DNA from: Ailanthus altissimus
Taxonomy: Eukaryota > Streptophyta > Magnoliopsida > Sapindales > Simaroubaceae
NCBI GenBank assembly: GCA_946807835.1
Contig: OX327683.1
Span: 32,919,001-32,983,000 of the forward strand
Direction of reading: 5' to 3'
Length of the DNA: 64,000 nucleotides
The notes under the pieces: model-generated
The model's input: the letters and a program-made list of their open reading frames with translations, nothing else
Told to the model about the DNA's origin: nothing
Database searches by the model: none
Shown here: positions 11,696 through 22,679 of the stretch, in pieces
How positions within the stretch are numbered: the stretch's first letter is position 1
How the letters are laid out: every line of letters begins with the position of its first letter
Position numbers and translations under genes: made by a program

Positions 11696-14675
11696 TTATT
11701 TTCTTACGTAATAAAAATCATTGCTAACTTGGGCAAGAAAATTTGTAAGTTAATTAGTTAATACACGGAGCTAAGTGATCCACCTCAAGTTTTCAGTACA
11801 CGAGGAAGACTTTCTAGTTCTAAAATATTCAAGTTTTTTAGTGAGTAACTTGCTGTGCAAACAAGCTTTGTTCATTATAAGGATAAAACAGATAGTTTAC
11901 ACTACAGTGGCACCAAAAAATATAAACAGCAATAAATTGAGGTTTCTAAATTTTAAAAAAAAAAAAAATACTCCAAGAGTAAACCACAAGTTTGCATTAA
12001 TAGGCTAAACACATGCAAAAACAAGAAGCCTAAGTTAAAAAAGAATAAAAAGAAAAATGAGAAAAATAACAAAACCCTAGCTTTAAACAACCATTTCACT
12101 GTAAGAATAAGGGTACCAAAGCCACATTGTTTTTTTTTTTTCCTCCAGCAACCAAGCATAGACAAAGCGAGAATATCAGTCTTTTAGAAAGCAAGAAGTA
12201 AAATGGCTTACTTACCAAGAAGAAAATGAAGCAATCCGCCCAAAACGCCAAGACCTGAAATGAGTGTACAGAAGCAAAGGACTATCTGCAGCACTGTAAC
12301 AAAACCCGAAAGGGCGATTTCAGAAACAATAATCAAAATTAAAACGGTATTTCATCGCAAAAAGGGTCGATCAGAGAAAGAGGAAACAAAGATTTTGAGT
12401 TTTTCTGAAACGAAATTACTAATTACCTGCTGCATTTGGAAAGCGAGCAAAAAAGTGAGGTGATGAATTGAACTGAGCGTGTCAAATATCAAATAGGGCA
12501 CTGAGCACTGAGACACTGGTTTAACTTCTAATAAGCGTAAAAATAAAATAAAATACAATTGGGGCCCGACGTTTTGATTTGGGAGACTGAAATTTTAGTT
12601 AGAAAGTTCAAATTGTGCTGTCAGCGGCCACCCGCTCAGGAAGGCGCGTGGGAGCGAGTGTTTAGAGGCATGAAGTTGGTGGGACCCCTCTTTCACTCCT
12701 TCGATTGTACCGCTGCTTTACTTAATTTTTCTGCTTAATAAAATTAAAATTTTTAAAAAAATATTAGTACCGATAATTTAAAAAAAGAAACGTACAAATT
12801 TATAATTTTAAAATTTTTATTTATATTCTATGACGAGAATTATTAAAATTAATATTTAAAAAAATAAAAATAAAAAATATATCTTTTAATCTAAAGTTAA
12901 TTAATATTGGTCAATATCAATTAACAATTAATCAACGCTTGTTAATAATTAATTAATAATTGATTAAACACCAGTCACCGATCAATTAACAGTCATTTAA
13001 TAATTATCTGTTAATAGCGATCAATGAAGGACAACGATCGCGATTAATAACAATCAACAAAATGGTCAATACTAATCTACACCTCATTTCTTAAATAATT
13101 AATTAAAAATAATATTTTTAATAAATTTTTAATTATATATATAAAAAAAAAATTTGAATAATTTATTTAATTGAAGTGTTTACCCTTTTTAGGGGCATAA
13201 TAATATTTTTATCAATTTTAATATAAATAATTAATAATTAATAATTTTGGTCACCTATAAAAATAAGGTGTAAATGAAATTTTTAAAATTATGAAATCTA
13301 TATATCTTTTTTTTTAAATTATAAGAATTTAAATGTCTTTTTTTCAAAAATATATAAGATAAAAAATTTCATCAATTTAGTCGTATCATTTCTTTTGCCT
13401 TTTAATGTCAAATTCAGCTAGTTTTAAAGGGCGTTTATTTGTTTGTTATGTTAGAATAAAGTTATAAAAAAAATTTATTTTTTTTTTACGTAACTTAAAT
13501 ATAATTTTAATTTCTTAAATTATAAATTATTATTATATAATATATTTAAATCTTACGATAGATATGTGAAAGTGGCAATATTCATGTATTATTATTATAT
13601 AAAAATTATGATATATTATTAATTATAGAGTTATTACTTACCCTACTTACTGCTATATAAAAGATCAGTGGATAAAATTAGATTGGATTATAATTGCTAA
13701 CGACCAGATAGAAAATCATTGGATTATATGTAGAAATATATTGTGTTTTTTGTATTATAAAATTAGATTGAATAATATAAATAATTTTATTAGTAAAATA
13801 ATGAAAATATTTAATTATTAGTTTTTATACATTAATGAAAATATAAACTGTTTAAATATTTCATTTTAATTTAGTTATTAAATAATTTTTTTGTTCATAA
13901 TAATAAATATTTATTTATTTTATATAAAAATATACTTTCAATCTTTTGTCACTTAGCCATACTTTAAAAGAATTTACTATTAATTTGTTTTATTAAACTA
14001 ATATACAAGGGCAAAGGATGAATTGGACCGGTGAGGAGTTTGTTTTCTTGGGCTCAAATTTTCACCAGAAGCATATTTCTAAAATGAGTTTAATCTCAAA
14101 GCAAAGAGCAATAAAATGTGTAAAGTTTAGTTTGTTTATTGGCCTATAGACCAGTTTTAGAGCGAAGGCATTTTGATTCCGCAGATTTGATTAAATGGTC
14201 TATGGCCATGTGATAAATTCGAGATGATGCACTTGCATTTGCACTTAAGGAGATTGCTGAACTTAGTGATAGTTGATGGTGGATGTGGCACTGGCTAAAC
14301 CAATTATCACCCTTGTTATTGTTAAACATGTGAATGTCAAGAACTTTACAATTATTTATCAGTCACCACGCCAACAACAACGAGAATAAAGATGATGCAC
14401 TTCAGCATTTGGTTAAACCTGTATTCATTTTATTGGAAACTTGGGAATTTTTCAGGAGGATGCAGGAAGGCTAACTACTTACCAATGCAAATGTTTTATT
14501 TTTCCCAGCTGATTGGCGGTGTTAAGATAAAATCAATCAGAAGTTATTTCAATTCATCATTCCCTTTTTCATTACTTTGTTTCCCCAGTTTTCTAACTTC
14601 AAACAACGCACTAAATTTTAATTTTCTCCAATATTTTAAGAATATGTCTAAAATATTATAACTAAAACCATCTCC
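11696..14675. repeat. Tandem duplication unit 2 (orphan SUVR2 promoter and 5' exons)
   Basis: This unit of about 2980 bp matches unit 1 in the same orientation. It carries copies of both upstream non-coding SUVR2 exons. On the minus strand the first exon ends at a GTAATT donor (exon edge near 12428), and the second ends near 12215 with a donor improved to GTAAGTAAG. It lacks about 190 bp present at 8420-8620 of unit 1 and has only one GAATTGAA unit in place of the GAATT array. No SUVR2 coding exon is duplicated. Confidence 0.88.
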
Positions 14676-16000
14676 TTTTTTTAAAAAATAAAAATAAGAT
14701 AAATAATTTAATACAAAACTCTATAGAGAGTTCTCATATAATGTGTGTGCTGCGACATTAAAATCATATGTTTGCTATTTTGTAGTTTTTGACCCTGTGA
14801 ATTTCAAAATGTGTGAGTAAAATGAGGGTTTAAATGAAAAAGAGAATCTATTTACATGAATTCTAGACAAACTTCAAACAAAATTATTTCAACCATAAAT
14901 GTAATCATATAATTTGATGAGTGATTTTCTAGGCATAGTTGGATTGCTTATGAATGTGTTTTACGAGTTTGACCATTTAAACTCGAGCGAAAATAAAATG
15001 TAAGAGTTGATGTTTAGTAAGCGAAAGTTCTCAATCTTATTTAAATCTACTTCATAAACAAAAATAGGGTTAATGTAACATTTCACTTCATAAACAAAAA
15101 AAATTTAATATTATTTTTGGCGTTTTGTTGGAAATATATTGTACTTCGTGAAATATGAATTTAACACCTTTTTTTTTTTTTTTTATCCAAACTTAATCCA
15201 CACTATACCACGAGAACTTGTATTGAAAGATGGCTTTCCACAATTTTTTTTTTAATTTTTTTAATAAGAGTAAAATTATTAAAGTATAAAAATAATACCT
15301 ATTTAACATTATTTTTTAATAATAGGAGGTTTTGAATAATTTTAAAAAGTCGGGGGATAACTGGTATCCGTAAAAAAGATTAAGGGGTGATGGTATTTTC
15401 ATCCAAATGTATCATACAATTCTTTTATTTATTTATTTATTTATTACATGTAACAAATTTTTTGTTAGACGTTTTAAATTTTGTATCATGTTTTCTAATA
15501 TAAAAATATTGATGAAGAGGGTGTATTCTTTCGGGGTGAACCAATTGGGTGCATTCAACACACCTTGCATTTTGTCAAGATGTTTAAATGCTAATTCTAT
15601 ATACAATTTATTGTAGATTATCCACATAGTAGAGTGAAGTTTATACGAATGGTTGTTCAGTACCAAGAACTTCAACAACAGAGAATTTGCCCGAATCCAA
15701 GTTTTAGCAGAACCAGCAATTCAATTGATCATTTTTTTTTTCCTTATTTTCCAATTTTAAATTATAGACTAAATTTTAATTTCTCCAATATTTTAATAAG
15801 ATATCTAAAATATTAAAACTAAAACTCTCTCTTTTTAAATAACAAATAACAAAATAAGAGAAATAAATTAATACAACGTGTGTGCTACAATATTAAAATC
15901 ATATTTATTTTGCTACTTTGTAGTTATTGACACTATAAAATTTAAAATGTGTGAGTAAAACAAGGTTTTAAATGAAAAGAATACTTTATTTACAAGACCA
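14497..16000. repeat. Further direct repeat pair at the end of the duplication
   Basis: Sequence at about 14500-14870 recurs at about 15690-15995 in the same orientation. Shared blocks include CTAAATTTTAATTT, CTCCAATATTTTAA, GTGTGTGCT and AATGTGTGAGTAAAA. The first part also matches unit 1 near 11530-11695, so a third partial copy of the unit end is present. The DNA between (14870-15680) is AT-rich with no recognised gene. Confidence 0.7.
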
Positions 16001-16304
16001 TATGAAATTCAACACTTTCCAATTATCTTTTACTACATTGCATTCCAATTTAAACAGAAATATCGATTGGAATTCTATTTATTAATATATTACTGTTAAA
16101 ATTGAATCAAATCTGTTAGTTTGATACATGACAATCTAAATCAATCTATTTAGGCAAATGCAAAAAGAATATAGCATAATAGATTTAAAAAAATTAAAAT
16201 ATTTGATTCGTCGTTAACTTAGAAAATAAATAAATAAATTTGAGTTATTGAGTTCAATAAAGCCTGGAACCTCCTGCTTAAAATTGAGTCTACTCAAATA
16301 AAAC

Positions 16305-16334
16305 CATATATATAAAATATATATATATATATAT
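16305..16334. repeat. TA microsatellite
   Basis: An interrupted run of TA dinucleotides lies about 0.9 kb upstream of the PDLP1 start codon. It is a simple-sequence repeat and no promoter function is claimed. Confidence 0.85.
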
Positions 16335-17200
16335 GAAGGTCAATGAAATTTGGCAGGTCTAGTCTAACACAGTATGACACCGGCACCTATGACCACCTAA
16401 CTTGCATACCAGCTACATGCTTAAAGTCACTTGTACCTACGAAGTATGACAATTCTTAGAACACTACAATGACATTACTAGGTACATCATTAGACTTTGA
16501 TTTGAGGCACAATGGCGAAAGCTGAAGGCTGAAGCTCAAGGTTTTTGTAACCCCATATATGACTACCAGCCAATTTCAAACCACTTTCGTTTGCTTCTGC
16601 TTCTGCAAAGACTACAGTTTGGATATTGGAAGTCACACACTACTCATGTGACAACGATTTTGTATCTTTCTTTCTTCTTTTTTTTTTCTCTTTTTGTTGT
16701 ATTGCAGTCAAAGCACAGCTAGGACTGTTGACTGAATGATTTAATGGACTGTAAATGTAATCAGTAATCACGCAGCAGAATAAAAAATGCTGGTCATAAA
16801 CACCCTCCCTCACAGGCCTCAGGCCCTGAAGCGATATTTGAATCCGACGACTTAGATTAGTTACAATTAGAGTGATGATTACTCGATTAATACCTATCTT
16901 TAATTAATGATCTGAGCACTGAGTTAATAAACAAAGCAATTAAAGCCTAAGAAAAGAAGCTAAGAAAAAAACACACACAAAAGCAAACCCAATAAGAACC
17001 AAAAATCCCTTTTTAAGTGAAATCCATCACTCCTTCCATTTCTTGTTATCACCCGAAGGCCAAAGCCCTTCTCTAGAAAGCTCCTAAACAAAACCTCTCC
17101 TCTTAAGCAATACAAAATTTAAAAAAGCCATTCACCAATGATGTTAAGTGTCAACCAAAAAGAAAATTTCATTTCTCGTAAGTCCTAATCACATCCCTAA

Positions 17201-18477
17201 ATGGGTTTACACACAAAATCCTTCTCACTTCTCTCTCTCTCTTCACTTCTCGGCTCAATACTTGTCATGTTTGTTGATGCCAAAACTGGTTCAGGCATCA
17301 CCAGCTTGGTTTTCAGAGGATGTGCAGAGCAAAAATTCCCAGACCCATCTGGGGTTTATTCACAAAATCTCAAAACACTATTTTCCTCTTTGGTTTCACA
17401 ATCATCACAAAGGACTTTCGCCACCACAACCTCTGGCGATGGCCAAACTGCGATCATGGGACTCTACCAATGCAGAGGAGATCTCACTCCCGCCCAGTGC
17501 TACACTTGCGTCAGCAAAATCCCGGAAATGGCTGACAAGCTCTGTAACAAAGCTGTGGCAGCGAGGGTTGAACTCACGGGGTGTTATCTTAGGTACGAAG
17601 TTATTGGGTTCAAGCAAGTTCCCGAGACTGAGCTGCTGTACAAGTATTGCGGGTCAACTAGGGCGAGCGGAACTGGGTTTGAACAGAGGAGAGAGACGGC
17701 CTTGAACATGGTAGCAGATGGTGTGAAAAACAGTTCGTTGTATTACACAGGGAGTTATGAACGAGTGTATGTTTTGGGACAGTGCGAGGGTGATTTGGCT
17801 AGCAATGATTGCGGGGATTGTGTGAAAAGCGCTACAGAAACAGCTAAAGATGAGTGTGGTGACTCGATTTCAGTGCAGGTTTATCTCCATAAATGTTACA
17901 TTAGCTACAGCTACTACCCAAATGGCCCGCCCAACTCATCATCTCCATCACCATCATCAGGTAAAGTTAGAGAGAGGGAGAAAGAAACAAAACGAGACAA
18001 AGGAAAACAACAATCCTTGAAAACTTTATATAATTTAATATCAACGTAAATTACTATAACATCTTTGCCACCTCTGAAGATTGTATACTACGGAAGAAAA
18101 TGGAAATGGGGTTTTAGTAAATTATTTATTTTGTTCCCATGAATTTTTGGTCAAAATTCTAGTGCGAGGTGTCTGGGTCTATCTTTTGTTTATGGATAGT
18201 AGTAGGGCCTAATTGTTGCGTCTGTCATAATAGGTGGGTTGTCAACTTTTGTGTAGGTATAGTTACTCTTTTGGGGGTAATGAGTATTGAACCGAAATAA
18301 CTTCAATACTTAATGGCTGCGACTGCGACTGTGATGTTGTATTATATTTGTGTAGATGGGAGGACAAAGACAGCGGCAATGGCAGTTGGAGTAGTGGCAG
18401 CAGTGGGGTTTGGGGTCGTTCTTCTGATGTTTGTTAGGTCACTGTTTAAAAAAAGAGTTGGTAAGCATCAAGCATGA
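17201..18477 (+). CDS. PDLP1: Plasmodesmata-located protein (two DUF26 domains, PDLP1-like)
   Basis: Exon 1 is 17201-17960 and exon 2 is 18356-18477, giving 293 aa. A signal peptide covers about residues 1-27. Two DUF26 (Gnk2-type) domains follow, each with the C-x8-C-x2-C motif (CRGDLTPAQCYTC and CEGDLASNDCGDC). A Ser/Pro-rich spacer leads to one helix (AAMAVGVVAAVGFGVVLLMF) and a short basic tail. This layout defines PDLPs, type I membrane proteins that sit in the plasmodesmal plasma membrane, regulate callose and limit cell-to-cell movement. Secreted CRRSP proteins lack the helix and CRKs have a kinase, so both are less likely. The tail is uncertain: a GTAAGC donor at 18461 could splice to 18613, replacing the end with V-E-Y and a stop at 18620 (290 aa). 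Confidence 0.88.
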
Positions 18478-18620
18478 GCCAGGAGGCCTGGGGCCTGGGG
18501 TTCAATTCATAGCTCATACCATCTCTACTATTTATTCCCTTATATTTACTACTATTCTACACGGAGATACTCTACAGTTTCTCATAGTTGAATATCATGT
18601 GATTTTGTGCAGAATATTAA

Positions 18621-21600
18621 GAGGAGAGGATCATCGACCTGCTTTGAAGATTGCACAGCTTTCTTGGATGGAATGGTTGTTTAGTTTTGAGAAAAGCACA
18701 TCAATTATTAAAGAGAAAGGAAGAAAAACAAAAAAGGAAAAGTGCGAAAGAAAAAAATATTCATATATTACTACTGACTTTAGCTTAGGTGATATTTGTT
18801 TAATGTAAATCCACTACAAAGTTCTAATTTGCTAACCTGGGTTCCACCAGGTTTTCCCTAATCCCTTCTAGAGTTAGCTTTCTCAATTGAAATAGTGCAA
18901 TGAGACAAGGATTTCATTCCCTTTCGTTCTTTCCTTTTTTTTTTTTTTTTGTTGACAAATACAATGGTTTATTATTTCTTTATCATTTCACATAGTGACT
19001 TTGTCGAATAAACTAATAGATGATCGTATAAATAACAATAAGGTAACACTCAACACTACAACAGTAAATTTTAAACAAAGCTTAAGCAAAAAACTGCTTT
19101 AAGTAAGTAGGTAAATTATTAAATCATTAAAAATTGTATCAGTCTATCTGACAATGGCCGCTACTAAATCTAATAGCCACAACTAGATTCTCCCAGGTAT
19201 TTGACAATGCCCCATCTTATCAATAAATTTTATGACTAAATGAAGCAATGATAGAGATCTATTTATTATATATTCCACAAACATAAGAATCATTACCATT
19301 GTTGTCGCTTAAGCCATTGAAATTTGCTTCCTTCTATAAGCTACTCTTATAAGGAATTGGTCATTTCCTTCTTTAGCAACATACTAATATAAAAATGAGT
19401 TCACACATGATTCAGAAAATCACTCCCCTGATAATTATGTAGGCAAGCTAGCTGTATATCATCACGACTCCACTAGCAGTCATTGAAAAAGTATGTTTAC
19501 ATAAAGGGACATTTGCAAAATAAATAACTAGCCTTAATCATTAAGGAAGCAGGAGCAACTGGCAATTAACGACTGGTAATTACATGTATGCCTATAACCC
19601 AAAGCATCCCAATGTAATCACAACACATTATTCTCGCAAACTTCTTGCCAACAAAATCACCCAACTATCCACTGCTAAACCACCCTATTGCTTCTTCCTT
19701 CCAGTTAATGGTTAACAATGATGTCATACCACTAAATGTTCTTTAGGAACTGCCAATACTTGTAGAAGATGCAGAAAATGATGACACCATTGTTAAAGGA
19801 CAACTCAACAACAATTATATGTGATGTGCAGATACAAGTCTATATTCTACTGTTTTAATGCACTATGAAAGAGAGAAAACAAACTAATCATGCAAATTTC
19901 AATAATTTTCAGTAAATATTCACTTGGCTTAAAATATTCTCCCATCCAAAAAATTTCAATATTAAAACCAATAAATCTTACCTGCTAAACTTCAAATATG
20001 AGACCATATTAACAAAAAAAAATGTTAAAGAATCAGTCTTACGAAATCCTGTTAAGACTATGGTGGTTATACACCTGACCTTGGGTATAGTTTAACATTC
20101 CCAATCAAGTCTGGCACAAGGGTAAACAATTTTATATAGTAGGCTGAAGAGCATCGAGATAGAACTGTTAATGGTTAGCCCATAAAGCTAGAACTTACTA
20201 CCAATAAATAGCAGAAAGACCTATGTCCTCAAATTTGGATTTTCCAGCCAAAAGGTAGCGTCCTAAGCCCCCAAGAACAACAATATTCCAATATCTCTGA
20301 CCTCCCGTAATTTGAGTAAATAACATTTTGATCCGAACTACTTGAACTATGTTAACTCTTGCCCCATTGAGTCCATCATTCTAAAGCTTTTTATTTCTAT
20401 TCTGAAAGTAAATGTAAGCCCTAAAACTGTAAATCTGGAAAGGAAAATATTCTCTCCCATATCCATCATCTTGTTCCTGATTTACAAAGAGAATGTAACA
20501 ATAACAGACTATGAACCACTCCATGTTTAAAACTCGAAATAATGGCAGAAGAGCATTACAAATGTATTAGTTTGTTTTAACTCCTACAATATATATGAAA
20601 CAATATTAGTGTGATATAATGGAGGAACAACATTGTTAACAAATTGGCAAATCAAGGGCATTGCCAGACAATGCAAGTCATGTACAACATACCCACTGAT
20701 TTATTTGGGTATACCTGCAAGATATCTAAAACTTGCATGTGATTCCCTACCTATCGCATCTAAAATTTTGGTGACACCTCAGAACTATATTACTGGGCAC
20801 TACTGCAGAACTAACATTTCAAGAGAATTGAAGCTCATTCTAGAGCTGTGGGTGGGCAAAGGGGTAGTACAAAATCTAACCAGAAAATAAATTGACAGGT
20901 GGTCACGGAAAATTACATGGTATTATAAATTAAGCCCCTCATTAAGAAAGGGAGGTCAACCTCAAAATTTTCCACCAGTTCCTTTCTCCAGATAGAAAGG
21001 TAACAATGACAAAGACATTTTGTTTCGCCCTCTTGTTAGCGTATCAGTAATGCAGCTACCCATAACATATTGAAAAAGAAAGCACTTAAGTGAACAAATT
21101 TCTAAACCATATATAGTCCGGCTTAGAAAAGCACCATTTTTTATATGATAGTTAACATATCCCAGCCTTGCAAACTAAAAGGAGGGCCAAAAAGACCCTT
21201 TAAGGCATTAGTAAAAACACTTGAAACATCAAGTCTCACTAACACTTTGCTGGGTTGGAGGTAAGAAAACACGGTAGGAAGAAAGATGACAGAGATTAGA
21301 AGGCAAACTTTTTCCTTTATCTAGTTGAGAGGAAATAGCAGGAAGGAAAGACCCCGTTCCTTCCAAATAACTCAAGCAAATACCTCCACCAGTTGATACA
21401 GCTAATTAAGAAGCAAATACCGTGACAAATAATTAATTACTTAAGGATCTTTTATAGAATACTTAAATACCTGAGCAAGGAAATTGAGGAATCAAAACTA
21501 AAACCACAACACAGCATAACTCCGAATCTCAGCCAAAACCTTAATTAAGTACACTCTCTCTCAATCATATGCACAGTTAAATGCTCAAAAAATCTCCAAG

Positions 21601-21911
21601 TTAACAGAAAATTTAAAATAAAATAAAGAAAATAAAACCAAACCACATTGGAATAATAGTCTAGCTTTAATAACGTAATAAATAGTTCATAGATGAAACC
21701 AAACACAATTATAAGTTAAAACGGTAAAATTCTAAAGCTTAAAGCAAACCTTAGAATCACACAAATGTTTGGGCAACAATCTCAAGACTACATTTATAAT
21801 ATTACAGTAGGTCGCTCAATGTAAAATGCCTACATCGAATCATCAAATCAAATCTCTCTCTAACACGCCCTAAAATCACAGAGAAATCGTTATTTAATTG
21901 AATAAAAGTTT
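18621..21911. other. Spacer between PDLP1 and TOM9-2, no gene recognised
   Basis: This 3.3-kb interval has a base composition closer to transcribed introns or UTRs than to the AT-rich repeats elsewhere. All open frames are short and match nothing I recognise. The PDLP1 3' UTR must lie at the left side and the TOM9-2 3' UTR at the right side. The TOM9-2 stop codon overlaps a potential splice donor (AAG then GTAGAA), so an intron running into this region is conceivable. Confidence 0.45.
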
Positions 21912-22247
21912 CTACCTTGGAACGGGGGGGGTCGGGTTGACGGGCGGAGCTCCGAGAAGGCTGGCCTGCTGGAGCTCGAGTTCGTTTAGCTGCTGCTCGC
22001 GATCCATCTCGATGATCAATGGCACCACCAGGATCAGGAACGTGGTGCCTGCGATCCACGCAGCCTTGCCGGTGCTCCGAAGCAGCTTCTTCGAGACGTA
22101 CACGGCGTCGCACGCGCTTTGCTTGCCACGAGACACGATTTGAGAGTTTGTCAGCTTGGCGATTATGCTGCCGCCGCCTTGGTCGTTGATCTTCGCGCCC
22201 CGCCGTTCTGGAAGAGAGACTCCACCGCGTCGGGGCTGGGAAGCCAT
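21912..22247 (-). CDS. TOM9-2: Mitochondrial import receptor subunit TOM9-2 (plant TOM22)
   Basis: A single-exon frame of 111 aa starts at the ATG at 22247. Plant TOM9 is the short counterpart of fungal TOM22 in the outer mitochondrial membrane TOM complex, where it helps receive and pass on precursors. The diagnostic core is clear: KKLLRSTGKAAWIAG leads into one membrane helix at about residues 62-79 and then an intermembrane-space part containing EMDREQQLNELELQQASLLGAPP. As in other plants, the acidic N-terminal domain of fungal TOM22 is missing. The N-terminus is basic and Gly-rich, slightly longer than in Arabidopsis (about 99 aa). The exon is very GC-rich next to extremely AT-rich DNA. 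Confidence 0.96.
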   Translation of the reverse strand: MASQPRRGGVSLPERRGAKINDQGGGSIIAKLTNSQIVSRGKQSACDAVYVSKKLLRSTGKAAWIAGTTFLILVVPLIIEMDREQQLNELELQQASLLGAPPVNPTPPVPR

Positions 22248-22679
22248 TTGTTTAGTTGTTGTGAGAGTGATAGACCAGTAATGAAACGAACCAGTTCGGA
22301 GGGTTTTGTGTGAATTTTATGATTAAATCGTCGCTTAATAATAATTTACTACTCGGATAATAATAAATAATAGTAATTACCGTTATTTATAAAATTACTT
22401 TTTTTTGCACTTGTACAACTTTTTTTAAAGAATATTATTATTAATTACTTAAATAATAACATTATTAGTAAGTTCAATTTTGTAATTTAGTATTGATGTA
22501 ATTTTTAATTTTTTAAAAAATATTGAAAAAAGTCAACAACCACACATCATATCTAAATTTCTTCCAAAATTAGAAATTGATTAAACACATATTTACTTTT
22601 TAAATCTGGGCTGCTTTGAATATTTCAATTGTAACATCACTATTTTCAAATTATTTTAACGAACCAGATAAATTGCAAA

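Noticed and set aside
17148..17705. 185-codon frame overlapping PDLP1
   Set aside because: It is a shadow frame of the DUF26 exon; the 17201 frame carries the signal peptide and cysteine motifs.
18431..18808. 125-codon plus-strand frame after PDLP1 exon 2
   Set aside because: It starts on the wrong frame of the PDLP1 membrane-helix exon and runs through intron or UTR-like sequence; composition is not protein-like.
21802..22113. Arg-rich minus-strand frame overlapping TOM9-2
   Set aside because: Shadow of the GC-rich TOM9-2 exon in another frame.
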